From the NCBI RefSeq assembly GCF_001424755.1, contig NZ_LMRF01000003.1, positions 72,759 to 136,758 on the forward strand: DNA of 64,000 nucleotides, written 5' to 3'. This document shows positions 38,344 to 47,107 of this stretch, piece by piece; position 1 is the first letter of the stretch; each line of letters begins with the position of its first letter. The translations under genes and the position numbers were made by a program. A model generated the notes under the pieces. It saw nothing but the letters and a program-made list of their open reading frames with translations. It did no database searches and was not told the origin of the DNA. This DNA comes from Marmoricola sp. Leaf446. GTDB lineage: Bacteria > Actinomycetota > Actinomycetes > Propionibacteriales > Nocardioidaceae.

Positions 38344-39078
38344 TCAGGCGGCCAGGGGTGGCCCGCGGCGGGGGACGCGGCGGGCGTGGAGCTCGGCGAA
38401 GCGGGGTGGCGGGTCGGGCAGCGCCACGGTGCGGCGTACGTCGCAGAGCCGGCTGCGCAGCACGGCGAGCAGCGCCCGCGCCCGCGCCCGCGCGGCCAGC
38501 AGCACCACGGCGACCGGGCGCGCCCACGCGCGGGCGGTGAGGGCGAGGAGCTGCCACAGCGCCCGCTCCCCGCGGGCCAGCCACCAGCCGCACGCAGCCG
38601 CGGCGAGCACGTGGGCCAGCGCCATCACAGGGTGGTCGACGACGTCGGTCACGGCGTGCAGCAGCGGTGCGGGCAGGGTCAGCGGGTCACCGGAGCCGGT
38701 CGGCGTCGCGTCGTACGCCACGTCGTGGAAGGAGCCGCGGCGCGATCCCGACCCCACCGGGAGGGCCGGGGGTGCCGCCGCGGGCGCCGGTGCCGGCTCG
38801 CCGCGGTGGCCGGCGGCGACGGCGAGCGCGGTGTGCACCACGCCCTGGCCGGCCGCGAGCAGCAGCACCACCCGCAGCGTCGAGGCGGGTCGGCGCAGCA
38901 GCGGCGCGACGGCGAGCGCGCCCAGGAGCACCAGCAGCCCGAGCAGGACCGGGCCCGGCAGCAGGCCGTCGGCCTGGACGTGGGCGACGCCGCCGACGGC
39001 GAAGGCCACCACCGACAACGCGAGCGCCCGCCCCCACAGCACCACGCCGGTGGCGCGGGCGGTCGGGACGTGGCTCAT
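38344..39078 (-). CDS. Integral membrane protein, metal-locus type
   Basis: 244 residues: four or five hydrophobic helices, a flexible Pro/Ala loop after LAAGQGVVHTALAVAAGHRGE, and a conserved-looking MALAHVLAAAACGWWLARGERALWQLLAL segment, ending in an Arg/Pro-rich tail. This pattern resembles poorly characterised actinobacterial membrane proteins beside copper genes (YcnI/CopC neighbourhoods). Together with the PepSY protein downstream, metal homeostasis is a tentative reading. Confidence 0.6.
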   Translation of the reverse strand: MSHVPTARATGVVLWGRALALSVVAFAVGGVAHVQADGLLPGPVLLGLLVLLGALAVAPLLRRPASTLRVVLLLAAGQGVVHTALAVAAGHRGEPAPAPAAAPPALPVGSGSRRGSFHDVAYDATPTGSGDPLTLPAPLLHAVTDVVDHPVMALAHVLAAAACGWWLARGERALWQLLALTARAWARPVAVVLLAARARARALLAVLRSRLCDVRRTVALPDPPPRFAELHARRVPRRGPPLAA

Positions 39079-39100
39079 CGGTCGGAGGGGGCGGAGCGGC

Positions 39101-39427
39101 TCAGTCGGTGGTGCGGTCGCGCGGGTCGGCGCCGGGGCGCTGCCGCTGCGGGGTCCGCTGGGCCTCGACCCAGGCCTGGCGGGCGGCCTCGCGCTCCTCG
39201 GCCTCGGCCGCCGCGGCCGCCTGGGCGTCCGCGCCGAACTTGCCGGCCGCGGTGTTCTCGCGGATCTTGCGCAGGTGACGGGTCAGGCTGACGCACAGCA
39301 CCGCCGTCGCCAGGCACAGCGCCACGAAGACCCAGAAGGCCAGCCAGCCGGCCTTGACGTCCTCGGGCTCGGGCACGGGGTCCGCGGCGGGGAGCAGCAA
39401 GAGCGCGTGGACGAGGAGGGCGGTCAT
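39101..39427 (-). CDS. Small membrane protein beside mca
   Basis: 108 residues: short N-terminal hydrophobic stretch, one solid membrane helix (GWLAFWVFVALCLATAVLCVSL, about 27-48) and a charged coiled Ala/Glu-rich C-terminal tail (RHLRKIRENTAAGKFG). It occupies the Rv1083 position next to mca in the mycobacterial order. Function unknown. Confidence 0.75.
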   Translation of the reverse strand: MTALLVHALLLLPAADPVPEPEDVKAGWLAFWVFVALCLATAVLCVSLTRHLRKIRENTAAGKFGADAQAAAAAEAEEREAARQAWVEAQRTPQRQRPGADPRDRTTD

Positions 39428-39493
39428 GCCTCCAGTGTCGCAACCGGTTCCACACCCGGTCGAGGCGGCCCGCAGGACGCCGACCGGCCCGGG

Positions 39494-40366
39494 TCAGTCC
39501 AGGTCGTCGCGGCCGCGGACGCCGGCGAACAGGTCGTCCTCGGGCAGCGGCGACTCGACGCGGGAGACGACCAGCTCGAACTCCTCGGTAGGCCACACCC
39601 GCTGCTGCAGCGCGAGCGGCGCCTTGAAGAAGAAGCCGTCGGGGTCGATCTGGGTGGCGTGGGCGATCAGGGCCCGGTCGCGGACCTCGAAGTACTCCCC
39701 GCACGGCACCCGGGTCGTGATCCGGGCGTCGTGGGCGGGGTCGGGCTTCCACTCCTGGAGCCGCTCGGCGAACGGCGACTCCAGGCCCTCGGCCTCCATC
39801 GCCTCGTGGATCGCGACGGAGCGGGGCCGGTTGAAGCCGTGCTGGTAGTAGAGCTTGAACGGCTTCCAGGGCTCCCCCGCGTCGGGGAAGCGGTCGGGGT
39901 CGCCGGCCGCCTCGAAGGCGACCATGGAGACCTGGTGGCACATGATGTGGTCGGGGTGCGGGTAGCCGCCGTTCTCGTCGTACGTCGTCACGACGTGGGG
40001 GCGCACCGACCGGATCAGCCGGACCAGCGGCTCGGCCGCCTCCTCGGGGTCGACCAGCCCGAAGCAGCCCTCGGGCAGCGGCGGCTTGGGGTCGCCCTCG
40101 GGCCAGCCGGAGTCGACGTAGCCCAGCCAGTGCTGGGTGACGCCGAGGATCTCGCGGGCGGCCTCCATCTCGGCGCGACGGATCTCGGTGATGTTGGCCA
40201 GGACGTCGGGACGCTCCATCTTGGGGTTGAGGATCGAGCCCCGCTCCCCGCCCGTGCAGGTCACGACGTGCACGTCGACGCCCTCGTGGACGTACTTCAC
40301 CGTGGAGGCAGCACCCTTGCTCGACTCGTCGTCGGGGTGGGCGTGCACGTGCATGAGCCGCAGCAT
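39494..40366 (-). CDS. mca: Mycothiol S-conjugate amidase Mca
   Basis: 290-residue zinc amidase of the LmbE/PIG-L fold. The zinc and catalytic motif HAHPDDE (H10, D13) opens the protein and the second zinc box PHPDH is at 136-140. It cleaves mycothiol S-conjugates to mercapturic acids and glucosaminyl-inositol. The family signature [20 protein letters not shown] is intact. It shows that the organism makes mycothiol, an actinobacterial thiol. Confidence 0.95.
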   Translation of the reverse strand: MLRLMHVHAHPDDESSKGAASTVKYVHEGVDVHVVTCTGGERGSILNPKMERPDVLANITEIRRAEMEAAREILGVTQHWLGYVDSGWPEGDPKPPLPEGCFGLVDPEEAAEPLVRLIRSVRPHVVTTYDENGGYPHPDHIMCHQVSMVAFEAAGDPDRFPDAGEPWKPFKLYYQHGFNRPRSVAIHEAMEAEGLESPFAERLQEWKPDPAHDARITTRVPCGEYFEVRDRALIAHATQIDPDGFFFKAPLALQQRVWPTEEFELVVSRVESPLPEDDLFAGVRGRDDLD

Positions 40367-40404
40367 GCGCCCATCCTAGGGACGGGCCGGCCTGGGAGGA
40401 TGGG

Positions 40405-40836
40405 GTGGTGACCAGCTCGAGCAGCCCCGACCGGGTCGACCTCGCCGACCGCTACGGCCGCGGCGACGCCGCCCGCCGTCGCCGCGTCGTCGTCGCCGTC
40501 TCCGGGCTCGTCGGCGTGGTCGCGCTCGCGTGGCTGGGGTGGGTGGCGCTGGACTCCAGCAGCCCGGACGTGCAGTCGCGGCTCACGGCGTACGACGTGG
40601 TCGACGGCCGCACCGCGCAGGCCACCGTGACCGTCACCCTCGCCGACCCTGAGGTGCGCGCCAGCTGCCTGGTGCGCGCCGTGGCGGTCGACAGCAGTCC
40701 CGTCGGCGAGCGCAGCTTCACCGTCACCGGGGTCGAGGTGCCCTCGCGGGTCGTGGTCGACGTGCGCACCGAGCGGCGCGCCGACACCGTGCGGCTGATC
40801 GGCTGCACCACCCCCGACCAGTCGCGTCCCCGCTGA
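40405..40836 (+). CDS. DUF4307 membrane protein
   Basis: 143 residues: basic N-terminus, one membrane helix (about 29-48) and an extracytoplasmic beta-rich domain (RLTAYDVVDGRTAQATVTVTL) of the actinobacterial DUF4307 family. It is divergent from mca, the same context as Rv1081c. Two adjacent GTG codons (40405, 40408) could start it; GGGAGGA lies upstream. Function unknown. Confidence 0.8.
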   Translation: MVTSSSSPDRVDLADRYGRGDAARRRRVVVAVSGLVGVVALAWLGWVALDSSSPDVQSRLTAYDVVDGRTAQATVTVTLADPEVRASCLVRAVAVDSSPVGERSFTVTGVEVPSRVVVDVRTERRADTVRLIGCTTPDQSRPR

Positions 40837-40992
40837 CCCCGGGGCGGCCGCCGAGCGGTCGCGGGGCCGTCGCCGGGCCGGTCGCCGGGCCGGTCGCCGG
40901 GCCGCGAGACGAGGATTTCGGCTCCGGGACGCCTGCGTTGCTAGCATCGCCTACTTGCCCGCACGACCCCCGACCCACCGAAGGAGCACCCG

Positions 40993-41487
40993 ATGAGCGA
41001 GCAGACCTCCGGCGCCGTCTGGCTGACGCAGGCCAAGTACGACCAGCTGAAGGCCGAGCTCGAGGAGCTGCGCGGGCCGACGCGCTCCGACATCGTCAAG
41101 CGCGTCAGCGACGCCCGCGACGAGGGTGACCTGAAGGAGAACGCCGGCTACCACGCCGCGCGCGACGAGCTCGGCAAGATCGACGGCCGGATCCAGCAGC
41201 TCACCGACATGCTCGAGAAGGCCGAGGTCGGCGAGACCCCGGCCGACGACGGCGTCGTCGAGCCCGGCATGAAGGTGACCGTCAACCTCGTCGGCCTCGA
41301 CTTCGAGGAGACCTTCCTCTTCGGCGCCCGCGAGATGGCGGGCGACGACATCAAGGTCTACTCGCCGCAGTCGCCCCTCGGCCAGGCCATCCACGGCTCC
41401 CGCCGCGGCGACACCGTGACCTACACCCTGCCCAACGGCAAGGAGCAGAAGGCCGAGATCGTCGAGGCGGTCCCCTACTCCGGCTGA
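40993..41487 (+). CDS. greA: Transcription elongation factor GreA
   Basis: 164-residue GreA: N-terminal antiparallel coiled coil (about 12-85, tip residues in ARDEGDLKENAGYHAARDE with the catalytic acidic pair) and C-terminal FKBP-like domain. It rescues backtracked RNA polymerase by stimulating transcript cleavage. The family signature is unambiguous. It ends in one of the longest hairpins of the window, shared with the convergent ilvA. Confidence 0.96.
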   Translation: MSEQTSGAVWLTQAKYDQLKAELEELRGPTRSDIVKRVSDARDEGDLKENAGYHAARDELGKIDGRIQQLTDMLEKAEVGETPADDGVVEPGMKVTVNLVGLDFEETFLFGAREMAGDDIKVYSPQSPLGQAIHGSRRGDTVTYTLPNGKEQKAEIVEAVPYSG

Positions 41488-41524
41488 CCCGCTCCCGGCG
41501 TACGTCGCTGCGGCCCACGGGCGG

Positions 41525-41584
41525 GTAGTCCGAGACGAAAAGCACCTCCGGGGGCTCCCCGGCGGTGCTCTCGTCTCGGACTAC
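41525..41584. terminator. Long bidirectional terminator between greA and ilvA
   Basis: 60-bp inverted repeat: perfect 14-bp outer arms GTAGTCCGAGACGA (41525-41538) and TCGTCTCGGACTAC (41571-41584), then AGCACC/GGTGCT after one mismatch, around a GC-rich loop. It sits exactly between two convergent genes and would fold equally in both transcripts. Confidence 0.8.
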
Positions 41585-41596
41585 CTCGTGCTGGCC

Positions 41597-42799
41597 TCAG
41601 TCGCGGACGGCGTACCCGTGGTCGCGGAGCCGGGCGAGCACGGACTCCGCGTGGGGGGCGCCGCGCGTCTCGAGCTGGAGCCGCACCTCCACCTCGCCGA
41701 TGTGCAGCGCCCCGGAGGTGCGCTCGTGGGCGACCTCGAGCACGTTGGCGCCCGAGCCGGCGAGGTCGGCCAGCAGCGTGGCCAGGCCGCCCGGCCGGTC
41801 GGGGATGACGCAGCGGATGTTGAGGTAGCGACCGCCCGCCGCCATGCCGTGGCGGATCAGGTTGCCGAGGAGCAGCGGGTCGACGTTGCCGCCCGAGAGC
41901 ACGGCCACCATCGGCGTCTCGAAGGCCTGCGGCGCGTCCAGCACGGCGGCCACCGCGGCGGCGCCGGACGGCTCGACCACCATCTTGGCCCGCTCGAGCA
42001 GCAGCACCAGCGCGCGGGAGAGCGAGTCCTCGGAGACGGTGACGACCTCGTCGACGCAGCGCTGGATCGCCTCGAAGGGCAGGTCGCCGGGCTTCGCGAC
42101 GGCGATGCCGTCGGCCATCGTCGCCATCCGCTCCAGCGCGACGGGCGCGCCGGTGCGCAACGACTCGGGGTACGCCGCGGCCTCGGCCGCCTGCACCCCC
42201 ACCACGCGTACGTCGGGCCGGGCGGCCTTGATCGCCAGCGCCATCCCCGCCAGGAGGCCGCCGCCGCCCGTCGGGATCAGCACGGTGCGAACCTCCGGCG
42301 CCTGCTCGAGCACCTCGAGCCCGCAGGTGCCCTGCCCGGTCACGATGTCGGCGTGGTCGAAGGGGTGGATGAACACCGCCCCGGTCTCGTCGGAGAACTC
42401 CTGGGCCCGCACCAGCGCCTCGGTCAGCGAGAGGCCGTGGAAGCGCACCTCGGCGCCGTACCCGCGCGTCGCGTTGGCCTTGGGGATCGGGGCGCCGTCG
42501 GGCATGAACACGGTCGCCTTGATGCCGAGCAGCTGCGCGGCCAGCGCAACGCCCTGGGCGTGGTTGCCCGCGGAGGCCGCCACGACGCCGCGGGCGCGCT
42601 CCTCGGGCGTGAGCCGCGAGAGCCGCAGGTAGGCGCCGCGGATCTTGAACGAGCCGGTGCGCTGGAGGTTCTCGCACTTGAGCAGCACCCGGCCGCCGAC
42701 GATGGCCTGCAGCCAGCGCGACTCCTCGACGGGGGTGGTCAGGGCGACCTCGCCGACGACGGTGCGGCAGGCCTCGATGTCGGCCAGCGTGACGCTCAT
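41597..42799 (-). CDS. ilvA: Threonine ammonia-lyase (ACT-domain type)
   Basis: 400 residues. PLP lysine K52 in TGSFKIRGAY, phosphate-binding glycine loop GGGGLLAGM, then a single C-terminal ACT domain (about 325-400). It deaminates threonine to 2-oxobutyrate for isoleucine synthesis. The one-ACT, 400-residue form is the short type rather than the two-ACT biosynthetic E. coli form. Its ATG overlaps the stop of the upstream AI-2E gene by 4 nt. Confidence 0.93.
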   Translation of the reverse strand: MSVTLADIEACRTVVGEVALTTPVEESRWLQAIVGGRVLLKCENLQRTGSFKIRGAYLRLSRLTPEERARGVVAASAGNHAQGVALAAQLLGIKATVFMPDGAPIPKANATRGYGAEVRFHGLSLTEALVRAQEFSDETGAVFIHPFDHADIVTGQGTCGLEVLEQAPEVRTVLIPTGGGGLLAGMALAIKAARPDVRVVGVQAAEAAAYPESLRTGAPVALERMATMADGIAVAKPGDLPFEAIQRCVDEVVTVSEDSLSRALVLLLERAKMVVEPSGAAAVAAVLDAPQAFETPMVAVLSGGNVDPLLLGNLIRHGMAAGGRYLNIRCVIPDRPGGLATLLADLAGSGANVLEVAHERTSGALHIGEVEVRLQLETRGAPHAESVLARLRDHGYAVRD

Positions 42800-44133
42800 G
42801 CGGGTTCCCCTCCGGGATGCAGGGCCGCGTCGTCCTCCGCGGCCTCCTGGGCGTCCTCCCCGACGGCGGTGTCACGGGCGAGGTGCTGCACGACGGCGTT
42901 GAGCGAGGCCGCGAGCGGCACCGCGATCAGCGCGCCGGCGATGCCGGCCACGAGCACGCCCATCGCGATGGCGACGATGACGCCGAGCGGGTGCACCGAG
43001 ACGAAGCGGCCCATCAGGAACGGCTGCAGCACGTGCGCCTCGAGCTGCTGCACCGCGATCACCACGCCGAGCATGACCGCCGCGGTCACCGGGCCCTGGG
43101 CGACGAGCGCGACGAGGACGGCCACCGCGCCGCTGATGGTGGCGCCGATCATCGGCACGAACGCGCCGAGGAAGACCAGCACCCCGATGGCGCCGACGAA
43201 CGGCACGCCGAGGACCGCGGCACCGATGGCGATCCCGAGCGCGTCGACGGCCGCGACCAGCACGGTGGCCCGGACGAACTGGGTCAGCGAGGACCAGGCG
43301 ACGCGGCCCGAGGAGTCGGCCTTGAGCCGGCCGGCCCGCGGGAACAGCCGCACCAGCCAGGTCCAGATCAGCGCGCCGTCGGCGAGGAAGAAGTAGGTCG
43401 CGAAGAGCACGATGAAGACGCCGGCCAGCAGGTGCCCGACAGTGGCGCCGAGCTCGCTCAGCGTGGCGTAGGCGTTGTCGCCGAGCGACTGCAGCTGGGC
43501 CTGCGACTCCTGCAGCGCGGTGTTGATCTGCGAGTCGGTCACCCCGAGCGGGCCGTCGCGCAGCCAGCTGCGGATCTGCTCGAGGCCGCTGCCGACCTGG
43601 GTCGACAGGTCGCTGACGCCCTGCGCGACCTGGTTGCCCACGAAGGTCACCGACAGCGCGACCAGCGCGAGGAGCAGCAGCACCACGATGAGCGCCCCTC
43701 CGCCGCGGGGCACGCCGAGCCGCCCGAGCCAGCGGACCACCGGGCTGACCAGCGCGGCGATGAGGAGTGCGATCACGATCGGCAGCACCACGACCATGAA
43801 GAACTGCAGCAGGTAGAGGATGATCAGCCCGGCCGCGCAGACGACCACGAAGCGCCAGGCCCAGGCGGCCGCGAGGTCCATGCCGTAGGGCACCTGCGCG
43901 CGCTTGAAGTTGCTGGTGCCGGCGGCCACCTCGGGGCGGGTGTCCATGGCGCGACGGGCGGCGCGGACCTCGGCCCACTGGGCGGCGATGCGCTCGCGCA
44001 GCTCGAGGCTCTCGGCCTCGCGGCGGGCCCGGGCGTCCTGCTCGGCCGCCTCGTCCGGGACCGCGCCCGGGGCCCCCTCGTCGTCGCGGCCGCGCAGCCG
44101 CAACCGGTCCCTCACCCCTCGTGTGACTCCCAC
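42796..44133 (-). CDS. AI-2E family transporter
   Basis: 445 residues with a charged, coiled N-terminus (about 80 residues) and about eight membrane helices in the AI-2E/PerM layout, including the LLAGVFIVLFATYFFLADG and FLGAFVPMIGATISGAVAVLVAL stretches. Family members include the AI-2 exporter TqsA and Na+/H+ antiporters; the substrate here is unknown. The GTG at 44133 lies inside the end of the GlmL-like gene (22-nt overlap). Confidence 0.85.
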   Translation of the reverse strand: MGVTRGVRDRLRLRGRDDEGAPGAVPDEAAEQDARARREAESLELRERIAAQWAEVRAARRAMDTRPEVAAGTSNFKRAQVPYGMDLAAAWAWRFVVVCAAGLIILYLLQFFMVVVLPIVIALLIAALVSPVVRWLGRLGVPRGGGALIVVLLLLALVALSVTFVGNQVAQGVSDLSTQVGSGLEQIRSWLRDGPLGVTDSQINTALQESQAQLQSLGDNAYATLSELGATVGHLLAGVFIVLFATYFFLADGALIWTWLVRLFPRAGRLKADSSGRVAWSSLTQFVRATVLVAAVDALGIAIGAAVLGVPFVGAIGVLVFLGAFVPMIGATISGAVAVLVALVAQGPVTAAVMLGVVIAVQQLEAHVLQPFLMGRFVSVHPLGVIVAIAMGVLVAGIAGALIAVPLAASLNAVVQHLARDTAVGEDAQEAAEDDAALHPGGEPA

Positions 44134-45476
44134 GTCGTCAGGCTACGTGCCAGCGCGCCCGCCGCGTCGGCGTGGCTCTCCGCCAGCAGACCGACCGCCG
44201 CGAGGACGTAGTGGCGGTCCACGACCACCCGGGGCGACGCCGGCAGCTGCCAGCCCTCGGGCGAGGTGCCGACCAGCCGCGCGAGCACCGCCTCCGCCCG
44301 TGCGGGCGGGGCGTGGCGGAGCACCCCGCCGGAGCCGACGAGCAGGCCGACGCGTCGCAGGTCGGTGCCGCTGCGCTCCACGACCCGCCCGTCCGGCCCG
44401 GTGACCACGCGGGCGCGGCCGGCGTGGCGGCGGCAGGCCAGGGTGGCCGCGGAGCCGGCCAGCGTCAGGTCGACGGCGGCGTCGTCGGGCCCCTCGGGCA
44501 GCAGGTCGGGGCGCTCGGCGCGGCGTACGCCCTGGTCGCGGGGGAAGCCGGGGTCGAGCCCGGCGGCGGTCGCGGCGTCCCACGTCGAGGCCGCGCTCCA
44601 CCGCATCCCGAGGTCGCCCTCGACGGTGCGGGTGACCGGCGAGCTCGCGACCACCTCGCGCGAGAGCGTCGCCTCCTCGGGATCGAGCTGCACCACCGAG
44701 TGCACGTCGGTGGTGGCTCCGCCGACGTCGACGACCACGACGTCCTGGCCGGTGACCGCGGCCAGCACCTCGACCCCGGTCAGCACGAGGTCGGGGGTGG
44801 GACCGCGCACGAGGGAGGCGAGGTCGACGCGGGTGCTCAGGCCCTTGCCGCCGATGACGTGGGAGAGGAACACCTCGCGCACGGCGCGGCGGGCGGGGCC
44901 GGGGGTGAGCACGCCGATGCGGGGCAGCACGTTGTCGCTGAGGAGGTACGCCGCTCCGCCCGCCGCCAACCGGGCGCCCACCTCCTCGCGGGCCTCCACG
45001 TCGCCGGCGACCACGACCGGGCCGTCCCAGCCGGCGGCGGCCAGCGACGCCGCGTCGGCGAGCAGCACCTCGGAGTTGCCTCCGTCGGTGCCGCCGACCA
45101 GCAGCACCACGTCGGGCCGGGCCCCGCGCAGCGCGGCCACCCCACGCTCCCCCAGGCCGCCGCTCAGCACGGCCGCGACCTTGCCCCCGCTCGACAGCGC
45201 GACGCGGCGGCCGGCCTCGGCGGTCACCAGCTCCTCGGTGCCCACGACGGCGATCCGCAGCCCGCCGCCGGCCGAGGAGCAGGCCAGCAGCGCGGCGTCC
45301 GCGGCCCCCGGGTGCCTCGCGGCCAGGGCGGCGCGGCAGGCGTCGACGCCGTCCATCACGTCGGTGGCCAGGGTCGTGGGGTGCGACGCGGTGCCGAGCA
45401 GGTCACCCGTGTCGCCGTCGACGAGCGCGGCCTTGGTGAACGTCGACCCCAGGTCGACGCACAGCAGCGGCTCCAC
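44112..45476 (-). CDS. GlmL/MutL-family ASKHA ATPase (glutamate mutase L-like)
   Basis: 454 residues with an actin/Hsp70-type ATPase core: phosphate-1 loop CVDLGSTFTKAALVDGD and phosphate-2 VVVDVGGATTDVHS. It matches the family of GlmL, a putative reactivating chaperone encoded with B12-dependent glutamate or ornithine mutases. No mutase subunit gene is visible nearby, so it may serve an enzyme encoded elsewhere. It lies in the metB-DUF202-glmL-(AI-2E)-ilvA operon, 1 nt after DUF202. Confidence 0.82.
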   Translation of the reverse strand: MEPLLCVDLGSTFTKAALVDGDTGDLLGTASHPTTLATDVMDGVDACRAALAARHPGAADAALLACSSAGGGLRIAVVGTEELVTAEAGRRVALSSGGKVAAVLSGGLGERGVAALRGARPDVVLLVGGTDGGNSEVLLADAASLAAAGWDGPVVVAGDVEAREEVGARLAAGGAAYLLSDNVLPRIGVLTPGPARRAVREVFLSHVIGGKGLSTRVDLASLVRGPTPDLVLTGVEVLAAVTGQDVVVVDVGGATTDVHSVVQLDPEEATLSREVVASSPVTRTVEGDLGMRWSAASTWDAATAAGLDPGFPRDQGVRRAERPDLLPEGPDDAAVDLTLAGSAATLACRRHAGRARVVTGPDGRVVERSGTDLRRVGLLVGSGGVLRHAPPARAEAVLARLVGTSPEGWQLPASPRVVVDRHYVLAAVGLLAESHADAAGALARSLTTWESHEG

Positions 45477-45477
45477 C

Positions 45478-45840
45478 TCAGCCCCGGGCGAGCAGCACGT
45501 AGGCGGTCGCGACCAGCAGGCTCACCACCACCGCGAGGCTGAGCAGGTGCGCGGCGGGACCGGAGCCGATCGGCCGCCCCTCGCGCATCGCGCGCTCCAC
45601 GCTGCGGAACCGCAGGTAGCCGCCCACGGCCGCGATCGCCGAGGTCACCACGAACGCCAGCCCGAGCATCAGCGACAGCGGACCCCGCTCGAGGAAGTGC
45701 ACCACCGCCACGGCAGCGGCCAGCATCGCGACCGAGGTGCGCTGGTAGGCCAGCAGGGTGCGCTCGTTGGCCAGCGAGAACCGGACGTCCGGCTCCACCG
45801 ACTCCCGCCCGGCCTCCCGCTCGGCCTCCCGCTCAGCCAA
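45478..45840 (-). CDS. DUF202 membrane protein
   Basis: 120-residue small membrane protein of the YidH/DUF202 family: conserved RFSLANERTLLAYQRTSVAM opening of the domain, followed by three membrane helices (about 36-54, 58-76, 95-115). Function unknown. It overlaps the metB stop by 8 nt and is followed 1 nt later by the GlmL-like gene. Confidence 0.85.
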   Translation of the reverse strand: MAEREAEREAGRESVEPDVRFSLANERTLLAYQRTSVAMLAAAVAVVHFLERGPLSLMLGLAFVVTSAIAAVGGYLRFRSVERAMREGRPIGSGPAAHLLSLAVVVSLLVATAYVLLARG

Positions 45841-47005
45841 GGGCCCGGTCGAGGTCGGCGAGCAGGTCGTCGGCGGTCTCGATGCCGACGCTGAGCCGGA
45901 TCAGGTCGGCGGGCACCTCGAGCGCGGTGCCGGCCACGCTGGCGTGCGTCATCCGGCCCGGGTGCTCGATCAGCGACTCGATGCCGCCGAGCGACTCGGC
46001 CAGGGTGAACACCTCGGCGCGGCCGCAGGCGTCGAGCGCGGCCTGCTCGCCGGCGGCGACGCGGAAGGACACGATGCCGCCGAAGCGCTTCATCTGCCGG
46101 GCCGCGACGGCGTGGCCGGGGTGCTCCTCGAGGCCGGGGTAGATGACCTCCGCGACGCCGGGGTGCCCGGCGAGGAACTCCACCACCCGCTCGGCGTTGT
46201 CGCAGTGCCGGTCCATCCGCACGGCCAGCGTCTTCAGGCCGCGCAGCACCAGCCAGGAGTCGAAGGGGCCGGCCACGGCGCCGATCGCGTTCTGGTGGAA
46301 GCCGACCTGCTCGGCCAGCTCGAGGTCGCGCACGACGAGGGCGCCGCCGACGACGTCGGAGTGGCCGCCGGCGTACTTCGTCGTGGAGTGCACCACCACG
46401 TCGGCGCCCAGCACGAGCGGCTGCTGGAGGTAGGAGGAGGCGAAGGTGTTGTCCACGACCAGCCGCGCGCCGGCCTCGTGGGCGACGCCCGCCAGCGCCT
46501 CGATGTCGCCGATGTTGAGCAGCGGGTTGGTGGGCGTCTCGACCCAGACCAGCTTGGTCCGGCCGGGGCGGATGGCGGCACGGATCGCGTCGACGTCGCT
46601 GACCGGCGCCGCGTCGTACTCCAGGCCCCAGCGGGTGGCGACCTTGTCGACGAGCCGGAAGGTGCCGCCGTAGGCGTCGTCGGGGATCACCACGTGGTCG
46701 CCCGGACCGCACACGGAGTGCAGCAGGGTGTCCTCGGCGGCCAGGCCGGAGGCGAACGCGAACGCCCGCTCCCCCTCCTCCAGCGCGGCGAGGTTGCCCT
46801 CGAGCGCGGTGCGGGTGGGGTTGCCGGAGCGGCTGTACTCGTAGCCCCCGCGCAGCCCCCCGACGCCGTCCTGCTTGTAGGTCGAGGTGGCGTAGATCGG
46901 CGGGATCACCGCGCCCGTCGCGGCGTCCGGCTCGTAGCCCGCGTGGATCGCCCGCGTCTCGAAGCCGGACTTGGATCGGTGCTGGTCGTGCTGCTCCTGG
47001 GTCAC
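45833..47005 (-). CDS. metB: Cystathionine gamma-synthase
   Basis: 390-residue PLP enzyme of the Cys/Met metabolism family. The PLP lysine is in VVHSTTKYAGGHSDVVGG, with DNTFASSYLQQPL and SRSGNPTR motifs. It condenses an activated homoserine with cysteine to form cystathionine (transsulfuration); a gamma-lyase is hard to exclude by sequence, but the mycobacterial synteny (metB near greA and mca) favours synthase. The GTG at 47005 gives a normal N-terminus (KSGFETRAIHAGYEPD follows). It heads a five-gene operon with overlapping genes. Confidence 0.88.
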   Translation of the reverse strand: MTQEQHDQHRSKSGFETRAIHAGYEPDAATGAVIPPIYATSTYKQDGVGGLRGGYEYSRSGNPTRTALEGNLAALEEGERAFAFASGLAAEDTLLHSVCGPGDHVVIPDDAYGGTFRLVDKVATRWGLEYDAAPVSDVDAIRAAIRPGRTKLVWVETPTNPLLNIGDIEALAGVAHEAGARLVVDNTFASSYLQQPLVLGADVVVHSTTKYAGGHSDVVGGALVVRDLELAEQVGFHQNAIGAVAGPFDSWLVLRGLKTLAVRMDRHCDNAERVVEFLAGHPGVAEVIYPGLEEHPGHAVAARQMKRFGGIVSFRVAAGEQAALDACGRAEVFTLAESLGGIESLIEHPGRMTHASVAGTALEVPADLIRLSVGIETADDLLADLDRALG

Positions 47006-47107
47006 CGGCAGCACGCTACTCGCCGGGGAACACCTCGCCGCCCCCTGCCGTTGTGACCACAGGCGCCCACGGGTGCCACCGCAGTCGGAACCGACGAGAG
47101 GACCACG

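Noticed and set aside
37121-40411. 1096-codon plus-strand frame
   Set aside because: Shadow of the PepSY, membrane protein and mca genes on the other strand; no family similarity.
47006-47107. SAM riboswitch ahead of metB
   Set aside because: Only 102 nt between divergent starts, with no conserved four-way junction elements or terminator-antiterminator pair.
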